Source: Thermoanaerobaculales bacterium
GTDB taxonomy: Bacteria; Acidobacteriota; Thermoanaerobaculia; Thermoanaerobaculales; Sulfomarinibacteraceae
DNA: 64,000 bases
Direction: 5' to 3'
Assembly: GCA_025456145.1 (NCBI GenBank)
Contig: JALOLD010000012.1
Location: forward strand, 18,700-82,699
Below the pieces are notes generated by a model that ran no database searches, was not told the origin of the DNA, and was given only the letters and a program-made list of their open reading frames with translations. This document shows positions 56,074 through 63,857 of the stretch, piece by piece (positions within the stretch are counted from its first letter, which is position 1; each line of letters begins with the position of its first letter). The position numbers were made by a program, and so were the translations under genes.

Positions 56074-56553
56074 TCAGACCGGCTGGTTTTCGACCGTCTC
56101 GGCGGCGAGCTCGGCGGCGCTCGCCTCGCGCAGCGAGTCCACCCGGACCTCGAAGTTCAGGGTCCTGCCGGCCAGCGGGTGGTTGCCGTCGAGGGTCACC
56201 CGGTCGCCATCGACCGCGGCGATCAGCAGGTGCTGCTCGCGGCCGTCCGGAAGCCGTGCCGCGACCACCGTCCCGAGCTCGGGCTCGAAGCCCAGCTGCC
56301 CCCGTGTGACCTCGACCATCCGGGCGGGGTCGTGCGGACCGTAGCCCTCGTGGGGCGGGAAGGACACCGCCAGCTCGGCCCCGACCTCGCAGCCTTCGAG
56401 CGCACGCTCGAGCCCGGGGATGAGGTTGCCGTGGCCGTGCAGGTACTCCATCGGGCCCCGCTCGTCGGTGCTGTCGACCTCGGTGCCGTCGTCGAGGGTG
56501 AGCCGGTAGGCGATCCCGACGACGACGTTCTTCTCGACCCTGCCTGCGGCCAT
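56074..56553 (-). CDS. SlyD-like FKBP-type peptidyl-prolyl isomerase
   Basis: 159 residues. The FKBP core is RVEKNVVVGIAYRLTLDDGTEVDST with GPMEYLHGHGNLIPGLERALEGC, and the insert-in-flap domain follows as KLAVSFPPHEGYG-like AVSFPPHEGYGPHDPARMVEVTR, ending ANHPLAGRTLNFEV-like GNHPLAGRTLNFEVRV. These are the landmarks of SlyD chaperone-isomerases. The His-rich metal-binding tail of E. coli SlyD is absent. Cytoplasmic folding helper. It lies 42 bases after a parvulin-type isomerase gene, so two unrelated prolyl isomerases are encoded together. Confidence 0.92.
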   Translation of the reverse strand: MAAGRVEKNVVVGIAYRLTLDDGTEVDSTDERGPMEYLHGHGNLIPGLERALEGCEVGAELAVSFPPHEGYGPHDPARMVEVTRGQLGFEPELGTVVAARLPDGREQHLLIAAVDGDRVTLDGNHPLAGRTLNFEVRVDSLREASAAELAAETVENQPV

Positions 56554-56595
56554 GTCGTCCTCCTGTCGTGTCCGATCGATCGCGCCCGCCGCGCG

Positions 56596-57555
56596 TCAGG
56601 ACGACGGCTCGCGGATCTCGGCCTCGGCACGGAGCTCTCCCAGGAGCGTCCGCAGGGCCTCGGCGAGCCGCTGTTGGCGCAGCAGGTCGGTGACCGGCTC
56701 GCGCGCCTCGTCGAGGGGTACGACGGCGCCGGCTCTGATCTCCTCGACCCTGATGACGTGGTAGCCGCGGCGGCTCGAGACGACGTCGGAGATCGCGCCT
56801 GGCTCGAGCTGCCACACGGCATCGTCGAACTCCTCGACCATCTGACCCCTCGCGGTGAAGCCGAGATCGCCGCCCCTCTCCGCATCCGGGCCCTCGGACA
56901 GCTCGACCGCCAACGCCGCGAAGTCCTCACCGGCGAGCGCCCTTTGGCGCGCCGCTTCGGCCCGGCGCTGAGCCGCTTCGCGCTGCTCCGCGGAGGCGTC
57001 GGGCGCGACCAGGAACAGGATGTGGCGGGCGTGGATCCGGTCGGGTCCCCTGAACATCTCCTGGTTGGCTTCGTAGAACGCCGCGACCTCGTCATCCGAG
57101 ATCACGATCGTCGGGGCGACCACCGTCTCGACGAACGTCTGGACGAGATCGGCCTCGACGACGGAAGATCTGAGCTGCTCATAGGTCACCCCTGACCTGA
57201 TGAGCTCGGCCTCGAGCGCTGCCGGGCCGCCGGCCCCGTCGGCGAGCCTGCGCATCTTGTCGTTGACCCGCTGCTCGTTGACGGTGAAACCGCGTTTCTG
57301 AGCCGCCTGGGCGAGCAGCTCGCTGTCCACCGCCCGGCCGAGCGTGGTCCTCACCAGATCGGTTCCCCGGGTCTCGAGCCCCTGGGCCTTCATCTCGGTC
57401 TCGATCTGGGGCACCAGGAGCTTGAGCTCCCAGGTGTAGACCGGCTCGCCGTTGACGAGCACGGCGATCTCCTCCATCCGGTCCGCGAGCGCCACCGAGG
57501 CCGCGGCGATCGCCACCAGAAGCACCATTACCGAAAAACCGTCTCGAGACCTCAT
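56596..57555 (-). CDS. Periplasmic parvulin-type prolyl isomerase (SurA/PpiC-like)
   Basis: 319 residues. A signal peptide (ends SVALADRM) is followed by a SurA-N-type helical region (IAVLVNGEPVYTWELKLLV ... LLAQAAQKRGFTVNEQ) and one parvulin domain (RIHARHILFLVAPDAS, LAVELSEGPDAERGGDLGFTARGQMVEEFDDAVWQLEPGAISDVVSSRRGYHVIRVEE). It should assist outer-membrane protein folding. ATG 57555 has GGGGAGAG upstream. Precedes the SlyD-like gene on the same strand. Confidence 0.9.
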   Translation of the reverse strand: MRSRDGFSVMVLLVAIAAASVALADRMEEIAVLVNGEPVYTWELKLLVPQIETEMKAQGLETRGTDLVRTTLGRAVDSELLAQAAQKRGFTVNEQRVNDKMRRLADGAGGPAALEAELIRSGVTYEQLRSSVVEADLVQTFVETVVAPTIVISDDEVAAFYEANQEMFRGPDRIHARHILFLVAPDASAEQREAAQRRAEAARQRALAGEDFAALAVELSEGPDAERGGDLGFTARGQMVEEFDDAVWQLEPGAISDVVSSRRGYHVIRVEEIRAGAVVPLDEAREPVTDLLRQQRLAEALRTLLGELRAEAEIREPSS

Positions 57556-57632
57556 CTGCTCTCTCCCCGGCCGGCGGACCCGTCCCTCGACCGGCGGACA
57601 ACGGTAGCACAGCGGGGCGACGCCTGACCTCG

Positions 57633-58385
57633 TCAGGTCGGTCGCCGCCACCGTGTCCGGGCGAGGGCCGCGATCACGCCGTCGTCGCAGCGCAGAAGCC
57701 GATGACCGATCTCGTGACCGCCGGCAACCTCGCTCACCGACACGCTCGACCAGATCGTCGCACCACGGTGGCACTCGGACCGGAAGTCGACGTCGAGCTC
57801 GGCGAGGTCGCAGCTCTCCCAGATCTCGTCCGGAACCGCCTCGAGAGCCCACTCGACATAGCTCGTGTTGTTGGCGTGGCCGGCCAGGTCGAGGTCGCTG
57901 CGGCGGACGACGAGCTCGACACCGCTCGAGTCCGGTTCGGAGGCCGCGAGCGCCCGCGGTCGCGCCGGCCGGTCGCCGAGCTGGTGGCGTGTCAGGGGCC
58001 CGGCGACAGCTGCCGGGAACCGGACCGGCCGCCGGGTGGCGAGGTCGAGCACCAGCCACCATGTCACGGCGGACCCGACGACCTCGCCGGCGCCATCCGA
58101 CAGCTCGAACCGCCGCTCGGTCGTCAACCGGTCGAGCGCCTCGGGCCAGGTCACGATGACCAGCTCGTCTCCCGAAGCGGGCCAGCGGCGAACGACGACC
58201 TGGAGGCGGCTGAGCACCCAGGCCACGCCGCCGTCGATCAGCGACTCGACCGACACCCCGAGCTCGGCGGCGTGCACCGTCGCCGCTTCCTGGAGCCAGC
58301 GACAGAGCACCTGGGGCCGGAGGCGGCCCCGGGCATCGGTCTCGTACGAGCGGACCTCGGCGGCCATCCGGTATCTCGGTCTCAC
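57633..58385 (-). CDS. Acyl-ACP thioesterase (FatA/FatB-like)
   Basis: 250 residues of two hotdog repeats. The N-terminal half has EVRSYETDARGRLRPQVLCRWLQEAA and WVLSRLQVVVRRWPASGDELVI; the C-terminal half has VRRSDLDLAGHANNTSYVEWALEAVP with the Asn/His region of plant-type acyl-ACP thioesterases, then LDVDFRSECHRG. It would release fatty acids from acyl carrier protein. The start is GTG 58385; ATG 58367 is an alternative with a weaker upstream site. Confidence 0.85.
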   Translation of the reverse strand: MRPRYRMAAEVRSYETDARGRLRPQVLCRWLQEAATVHAAELGVSVESLIDGGVAWVLSRLQVVVRRWPASGDELVIVTWPEALDRLTTERRFELSDGAGEVVGSAVTWWLVLDLATRRPVRFPAAVAGPLTRHQLGDRPARPRALAASEPDSSGVELVVRRSDLDLAGHANNTSYVEWALEAVPDEIWESCDLAELDVDFRSECHRGATIWSSVSVSEVAGGHEIGHRLLRCDDGVIAALARTRWRRPT

Positions 58386-58487
58386 CGCCGCATCATAGCC
58401 CTCGCCGGGCCCGGTCGGTGGCCGGTATCCGGCTCCGTGCCTGGACCGGGCACCGGCCCGGACGCGACTGTCGCGCCGTCTCGGGTC

Positions 58488-60704
58488 TCAGCGGACGACG
58501 ATCGCCTTCGCCTCGAGCCTCCCGACGAGCGCCCCGTCAGGGGTGTAGACCTCCTCCTTGACGAGGACTCCGAGCGCCTTGGAGATCCACGAGACGGCCC
58601 GGCCTCCGTCGTCGGACCCGGAGGTGATCTCGACCGTTGAGTGAACGCAGTCGAAGGTGCCGGCGGGCGTCGTCACACTCTCCGAGACGCCCACCACCTC
58701 GCCCGCGGTCGGCTCGGTCGGCTCGGTGGTGGTGCCGCCGGGAGTCGTGGTCACCGTCTGGGTGACCGACGGGCTCGTCCAGACCTCACCGTCGCACCAC
58801 CGGACAAACGGCCCGACATACTGGGGCGGGCTGTAGGAGGTGACGACGTTGGACACCGGGATCGGAAAGCCGCCGGCCGAGCCCGAGATGTCGGACTCGG
58901 TCGAGAGCAGCTCGCCGTGCCCCTGCGGGCTGGAAAGCACGCGGTGCGTCTGCCAGGACTCGGTCGTGATGCTCACGCTCAGGCCCATGGTCTCGAAGGT
59001 GATCACCGCCGTGTCGTGGCTCTCGGTGGGACCGGCGCTGTGCTGGGTCCGGACCATCTCGCCCTCATACGACGTGCCGTCGTACTCGCCGATGATGTCG
59101 TAGGTCACCTCGATCCCCGCCGCCGGGTAGGGCATGGTAACGCAGCCGCCGCCACCACCGCCTCCACCGCCACCACCACCGCCTCCACCGCCTCCACCGC
59201 CACCGCCTCCCCCACCACCACCGCCGCCGCCGCCGCCGCCGGTGCAGAACCAGATCGGCGCCGCGCCTTCGAAGGTCGGGTCGTCGGACTGGCGGTCGAT
59301 GACCGACAGCCCGGCCGAGATCGGGCCGCCCGAGGTGGTGGCAACCTGGAGAGTGAAGGGACCGTCGCCGCTCGCCCCGAAGAAGTCCACGACGTTGTTG
59401 ATCTGATCGATCTCCCCACGCTCGAGGTTGTAGCCTCTGGTTCCGACCGACGATCCGGCCCCCGAGATCAGGGTCAAGCTGAGGACCGACGGACCTCCGC
59501 CGGCGTTGAAGAACAGAGCGTTCGAGCGAAAGTCGCCGCCGACCACGCCCGACAGGTGAGCGGTCGTGCCGGCCGGCAGCAGGCAGTCGCGGACGTCCGC
59601 CGGGATCGACTGGCCGTAGGTCCCGGTCGGGCTCTGGTTGTAGGTCCGCGCGAGGACGAGGAGCGGGAAGCCGGCGGTGATGTGCAGCCCTCCATTGGCG
59701 GACGCCATGCCGAAGGTCGTCGACATGACGTCGTCGAGGGCGACCAACATTCCGTCGCCGACCAGCACCGTCTCGCTCACCGGGGTGGTGACCGCCTGGT
59801 TCCTCGGATGATAGGCCAGGGTGACCGTCCCACCGCCGCCCACCGCGAGGATTCTCAGATCGGTCCGCCAAAGGCTCGTGCCGACCCCCGCCGCCCGGGC
59901 CACGCCCGACACGTAGAGGTCGGCGTTACCGATCGGGAAGGCCTGCGCGAGCACCGCGACCGGGTCTCCGGTCCGGTTGTCGACGACCGACGCATAGGCG
60001 ACGAGCCTGACGGTCGGTCGGACGACCGCGTAGGCGACCGCGGTGGCCGGAGCGCCGACCGCCGCGAAGATGTCGTTGACCTGGCGCTGCCCGTACGGCT
60101 CGACGTCGTAGGTCTTGGGGCTGCCGATCTGGTTGCCGCCCCCGTCGAACAGGGTGATGGTGATCGTTCCGGAGCTCGCCGTCGTCCCCGCCCAGCCGAA
60201 GTTCGAGCGGAAGGCCGCGGACTTGGCGAGATGGACGACGAAGGCGTCCTGCCCGATCGCCAGGGCGTTGCCGGTCGGCACTCCGGGGATGAACTGCCCG
60301 TAGGTGCCCCCCGGCACCTGGTTGTAGGTACGCGAGGTCACGACGAGGCCCTCGCCGGGGGCGTCGACGAGCAGCGCCGCGCTCCCCGAGAATCCAAAGC
60401 TCGCGGCCAGCACGTCGTCGATCTGCACCTGACCACGGGCCGGAACGGCGACGTCGACGTACTGGTCGAGCGCCGCATTGTCGGCGCCCGCCGGCAGGAC
60501 GTAGACCCTCGCCGTCACCGGTTGGTCCTCGGTGTTGACCAGGCGGAGATCGGTGCGCCAGTTGGTCCCCGCCGACCCGGCGACGTGCGCCGCCGCCGGG
60601 ACCATCCAGCGGTCGGCGTGGGCTGCCGGGCTCGCGGCGAGGGCGATGAGGGCGGCGAAGGCGGTGGCGAAAAGCGATACGGGCCGACGGAACGTGCAGA
60701 TCAT
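58488..60704 (-). CDS. Large secreted repeat protein with a polyglycine linker
   Basis: 738 residues. A signal peptide (ends SPAAHADR) is followed by four ~120-residue beta modules with recurring openings (HVAGSAGTNWRTDLRLVN, HLAKSAAFRSNFGWAG, SGVARAAGVGTSLWRTDLRI, HLSGVVGGDFRSNALFFN) and repeated SRTYNQVPGGTYGQ/ARTYNQSPTGTYGQ strings. An uninterrupted run of about 36 Gly lies between two Cys (FCTGG...GGCVTM, near 495-535). The last 200 residues form a different beta domain (YDIIGEYDGTSYEGEMV ... KALGVLVKEEVYTPDGALVG). No enzymatic motif was seen; a surface or secreted structural role is likely. Confidence 0.75.
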   Translation of the reverse strand: MICTFRRPVSLFATAFAALIALAASPAAHADRWMVPAAAHVAGSAGTNWRTDLRLVNTEDQPVTARVYVLPAGADNAALDQYVDVAVPARGQVQIDDVLAASFGFSGSAALLVDAPGEGLVVTSRTYNQVPGGTYGQFIPGVPTGNALAIGQDAFVVHLAKSAAFRSNFGWAGTTASSGTITITLFDGGGNQIGSPKTYDVEPYGQRQVNDIFAAVGAPATAVAYAVVRPTVRLVAYASVVDNRTGDPVAVLAQAFPIGNADLYVSGVARAAGVGTSLWRTDLRILAVGGGGTVTLAYHPRNQAVTTPVSETVLVGDGMLVALDDVMSTTFGMASANGGLHITAGFPLLVLARTYNQSPTGTYGQSIPADVRDCLLPAGTTAHLSGVVGGDFRSNALFFNAGGGPSVLSLTLISGAGSSVGTRGYNLERGEIDQINNVVDFFGASGDGPFTLQVATTSGGPISAGLSVIDRQSDDPTFEGAAPIWFCTGGGGGGGGGGGGGGGGGGGGGGGGGGGGGGGGCVTMPYPAAGIEVTYDIIGEYDGTSYEGEMVRTQHSAGPTESHDTAVITFETMGLSVSITTESWQTHRVLSSPQGHGELLSTESDISGSAGGFPIPVSNVVTSYSPPQYVGPFVRWCDGEVWTSPSVTQTVTTTPGGTTTEPTEPTAGEVVGVSESVTTPAGTFDCVHSTVEITSGSDDGGRAVSWISKALGVLVKEEVYTPDGALVGRLEAKAIVVR
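59151..59246. repeat. Triplet microsatellite encoding polyglycine
   Basis: About 32 consecutive CCN triplets on the plus strand (CCG/CCA/CCT mixtures) inside the large secreted-protein gene, read as glycine codons on the minus strand. The strand asymmetry is extreme (almost pure pyrimidine on one strand except scattered A and G). Length changes would keep the frame. Confidence 0.85.
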
Positions 60705-60975
60705 CAGACTCTCCCGAGGTCGCGGCGGGTCGAACGGGGCCGCGGGTTGACGCGATCTTTTTGATTGCGACGCAGGATCATTTTAACACCTCCCCAGGCC
60801 GTACCGACCGGCCACCTCTCGAACGCGGGCCGATCCGGCGCCGGGTTGCGCCCCCCGCGTCATGCCGCGCGCTGCGTTGCCGGGTGGTAATATCGATCCA
60901 ACCCCCGCGCGCCGGTCGGAAGTCGCTCGCCGAGCGGACGAGCCTCGGCCGGTCGGCGGGGCGTGAAGGGACCGG

Positions 60976-61917
60976 ATGATCGAGGAGATCCAGGAACCCA
61001 CGGAGACGGGACCCCGGGTGTGGGCGATCGGCGGTGGCAAGGGCGGTGTCGGCAAGTCGGTCGTCGCCGCGAACCTGGCCCTCGCCGTCGCCCGGACCGG
61101 CGCCCGGGTGGCACTGGTCGACGCCGACCTCGGCGGCGCCAACCTCCACACCCTGATCGGAATCCCCTCGCCCAAGCGCAACCTCTCCGACTTCATCGCG
61201 CGCCGGGTGGCCAGCCTGAACGAGATTCTCGCTCCGACTCCCTTCGACAATCTCTGGCTGGTCAGCGGCGCCAAGGCCCTGCTCGAGACCGCCAACCCGA
61301 GCTTCGGCCAGAAGACCAAGATCCTCCGGCACCTGGCGAGCCTCGACGTCGACCACATCTTTCTCGATCTCGGCGCCGGCACGAGCTTCAACGTCCTCGA
61401 CTTCTTCCTCGCCGCTCGCCGCGGCGTGCTGGTCGTCGTCCCGGAGGCGACATCGGTCGAGAACGCCTACTTCTTCATCAAGGCGGCCTACTTCCGAAAG
61501 CTCAAGCGCGCCCAGCCGCGAGCCCGGGTCAAGGCGGCGGTCGACGAGGTGATGCGGGGTGACGCCCGGCAGCGGGTCCGGACGCCTCGGGATCTCATGG
61601 CCCAGGTGATGGCGGTGGATGCCGAGGCCGGCGCCGCACTGATGGAGGAAGCGTCGACCTTCAGCCCCTCGATCATCGTCAACCGCATCGAGCGGTCGGA
61701 GCAGACCCGGCTCGGCGACGAGATGGGGTCGGCCTGCCGGGACTACTTCGGCATCAACCTCCGATGCCTCGGCAACCTCCCGTACGACGCCCTCGTCCGT
61801 CGGTCGGTCGACGAGCGCCGGCCCGCGGTCGACCTGTTCCCACAGAGCAGCTTCGCCCGGGCGGTGCGCGGCGCCGCCGGCACGGTCGTCGGCCAGCCCG
61901 TGGAGGCGGTCGGATGA
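60976..61917 (+). CDS. MinD/FlhG-like P-loop ATPase, copy 2
   Basis: 313 residues, paralogous to the ATPase at 39.8 kb along its whole length: GGGKGGVGKSVVAANLALAV, LVDADLGGANLHTLIGIPSP, LWLVSGAKALLE, FLDLGAGTSFNVLDFFLAARRG, EATSVENAYFFIKAAYFRKL. The deviant Walker A with signature Lys is intact. Its role is probably positioning or regulating a polar or envelope structure (family knowledge, not shown here). The stop overlaps the start of the J/HTH partner gene (ATGA). ATG 60976 lies directly before the ATPase domain. Confidence 0.85.
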   Translation: MIEEIQEPTETGPRVWAIGGGKGGVGKSVVAANLALAVARTGARVALVDADLGGANLHTLIGIPSPKRNLSDFIARRVASLNEILAPTPFDNLWLVSGAKALLETANPSFGQKTKILRHLASLDVDHIFLDLGAGTSFNVLDFFLAARRGVLVVVPEATSVENAYFFIKAAYFRKLKRAQPRARVKAAVDEVMRGDARQRVRTPRDLMAQVMAVDAEAGAALMEEASTFSPSIIVNRIERSEQTRLGDEMGSACRDYFGINLRCLGNLPYDALVRRSVDERRPAVDLFPQSSFARAVRGAAGTVVGQPVEAVG

Positions 61918-62450
61918 GCCACGCCCGCTTCGAGGACTGGCAGCTGCTCGACCTGGCGCCGGGTGCCGAGCTCGCCGAGGTCAACCGCGCGCTCCACTTC
62001 CGTCGCTCGCTCTACCAACCGGGGGCGTTGGCGACCTACAACCTGCTCGACGAGGACGAGAGGTTGCGGATGCTCGACCGGATCGACGAGGCCTATCGAC
62101 GGATCACCGGCAACGAGCCACCCCGCAGCCCGGGGCCGCGGCCGGTCGAGCCTGTCGAGGAAACAGGTCTCCAGGGCGAGGGAGAGGTCGGCTCGCCTCC
62201 CGACCCCAGGACGGCGCCCGGCGCCCACCTGCGATTCCAACGTCGCGCCCGTGGTCTTTCGCTCGAGCAGCTTTCGGCCGTGACCAAGATCCGCACCAGC
62301 CTCATCTCTCAGATCGAGGCCGAGGAGGTCGACCAGCTGCCTGCCGCGGTCTTCGTTCGCGGCCACGTGCTGCAGCTCGCCCGCGCCCTCGGCCTCGCCG
62401 ACCCCAACGAGCTCGCCGCCCGCTACCTCGCCAAGGTCAGGCTCGACTGA
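61914..62450 (+). CDS. J-domain-like plus RodZ-type HTH protein, copy 2
   Basis: 178 residues, paralogous to the gene at 40.7 kb. N-terminal J-like hairpin: FEDWQLLDLAPGAELAEVNRALHFRRSLYQ with DEDERLRMLDRIDEAYRRI and no HPD motif. After a Pro/Glu linker comes the RodZ-type HTH: GAHLRFQRRARGLSLEQLSAVTKIRTSLISQIE and PAAVFVRGHVLQLARALGL. No membrane segment. Coupled to the MinD-like ATPase, so the pair probably works as one module. Confidence 0.8.
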   Translation: MSHARFEDWQLLDLAPGAELAEVNRALHFRRSLYQPGALATYNLLDEDERLRMLDRIDEAYRRITGNEPPRSPGPRPVEPVEETGLQGEGEVGSPPDPRTAPGAHLRFQRRARGLSLEQLSAVTKIRTSLISQIEAEEVDQLPAAVFVRGHVLQLARALGLADPNELAARYLAKVRLD

Positions 62451-62513
62451 GCGGTCGGGGGGTGTTGCGCCGCCGTGCGGACCGTCACGATGGGTCCCGA
62501 CAGGGGCTCAGGA

Positions 62514-62741
62514 TCACGGCTCGGGCGCCGCGAAGCGCGCGAGCCAGCAGTCGATCATCTGCTGCTTGAAGGCCTCGACGGCGTCGGGGTACTGCGATGC
62601 GGGCACGTCGGCGGTGCAGGACCTGCACACGATGCGCGAGCTGCCTCAACCCCCGCGCAGCTCTGCCGGCGAGCCGCACAACGGGCACCGCAGCTGCGGC
62701 CGATCCGACACCTCTGGGGCGTTCGTCGAAGGCTGGACCAT
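62514..62741 (-). pseudogene. Small two-CxxC zinc-ribbon gene with an in-frame TGA
   Basis: From ATG 62741 (GGAGG five bases upstream) the frame encodes 31 residues ending CPLCGSPAELRGG, then TGA (62648-62646), then 43 more codons with CRSC and EAFKQQMIDCWLARF before the final stop at 62514. The two halves make one plausible zinc-ribbon protein with paired CxxC knuckles, like Lar-family or small rubredoxin-like proteins, so the TGA interrupts a real gene. A 15-base perfect hairpin (62614-62628) lies 17 bases after the TGA with a GTC loop. Nonsense mutation of a Trp codon and selenocysteine insertion are both possible; I list it as interrupted. Confidence 0.55.
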
Positions 62742-62862
62742 TCATCCTCCACCCGATGACATGGTACCCCATGGGAGAGGTCTCTCCAAGCGGGACGAGG
62801 AGGCCGGGATCCGTTAGCCCGCCCGCTTCTTCGGGTCTCTCCGATCGGCCTACAATGGCCCC

Positions 62863-63843
62863 GTGGCCAACGCCGACATCTCCGATCGAGGCGACCGGGT
62901 CGTCGTCTACCACGGCGCCGAGCTCGCCCGGTACGGCTTTGGCGACGGCCATCCCTTCGGGACCGAGCGCCTTGGAACATTCTGGACGGAGATGATCCGG
63001 CGGGGGCTGGACGACCGGGTCGAGGTCGCACCGCCGGCTCAGGCAACCCGCGCCGAGATCGAGAGCTTCCACAGCCCCGGCTATGTCGATCTCGTCGCCG
63101 AGCTCTCCGCCGCCGGGGGCGGGCTGCTCGACCTCGGCGACACGCCGGTCTTCCCGGGTATCTACGAGGCCGCCTCCTGGGTGGTCGGGACGACCCTCGA
63201 CGCGGTCGGACGGCTGGCCGACGGGACCAGCCGACGGGCCTTCGTGCCGATCGCCGGCCTCCACCACGCCCGGCGGAGCGCCGCCGGCGGGTTCTGCGTC
63301 TTCGACGACTGCGGCGTCGCCATCGAGCTGCTCCGCTCGAGGCACGGGATCCGCCGCGTCGCCTATGTCGACATCGACGCCCACCACGGCGACGGCGTGC
63401 TGTACGGCTTCGAGGACGACTCCGACCTGATCATCGCCGACCTCCACGAGGACGGACGGTTCCTCTACCCGGGCACCGGATGGGAGCACGAGACGGGCGC
63501 TGGGCGCGCGGTCGGAACCAAGCTCAACATCGCCCTGCCGCCGGGCGCCGGCGATGACGAGTTCTTCGCCGCCTGGCGGCGCGCCGAGGCCCACATCGAC
63601 GCTTCGGCGCCCGAGCTCGTGATCCTCCAGTGCGGCGCCGACGGCCTCGCCGGAGACCCTCTCACCCACCTCGAGTACACCGCGGCGGTCCATCGGCGGG
63701 TCACCGAGCGGCTGTGTCGTCTCGCCGATCGCCACTGCGGCGGCCGCCTGCTCGCCCTCGGCGGCGGCGGCTACGATCCCCAGGGCATCCGGGACGCCTG
63801 GTGCGCGGTCGTCGAGGCAATGCTCGAGACGCGGCCCGCGTAG
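62863..63843 (+). CDS. Histone deacetylase/AcuC-family hydrolase
   Basis: 326 residues of the arginase-deacetylase fold. Zinc and catalytic residues are visible in GLHHARRSAAGGFCVFDDCGVAIE (His pair), YVDIDAHHGDGVLYGF (Asp, His) and CGADGLAGDPL (Asp), with LALGGGGYDPQGI providing the transition-state Tyr. Bacterial relatives remove acetyl or other acyl groups from acetyl-CoA synthetase, polyamines or lysine side chains. GTG 62863 is the natural start; an ATG eight bases upstream is out of frame. Confidence 0.9.
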   Translation: MANADISDRGDRVVVYHGAELARYGFGDGHPFGTERLGTFWTEMIRRGLDDRVEVAPPAQATRAEIESFHSPGYVDLVAELSAAGGGLLDLGDTPVFPGIYEAASWVVGTTLDAVGRLADGTSRRAFVPIAGLHHARRSAAGGFCVFDDCGVAIELLRSRHGIRRVAYVDIDAHHGDGVLYGFEDDSDLIIADLHEDGRFLYPGTGWEHETGAGRAVGTKLNIALPPGAGDDEFFAAWRRAEAHIDASAPELVILQCGADGLAGDPLTHLEYTAAVHRRVTERLCRLADRHCGGRLLALGGGGYDPQGIRDAWCAVVEAMLETRPA

Positions 63844-63857
63844 CAACCGCAGCATCC

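Noticed and set aside
59151..59246. CCN tract considered as a CRISPR-like or phase-variation repeat
   Set aside because: No spacer structure; triplet changes stay in frame, so on/off switching by frameshift is not expected.
62475..62759. 94-codon plus-strand frame after the second MinD module
   Set aside because: No protein-like composition; the minus strand contains a better CxxC-CxxC frame with a good ribosome-binding site.
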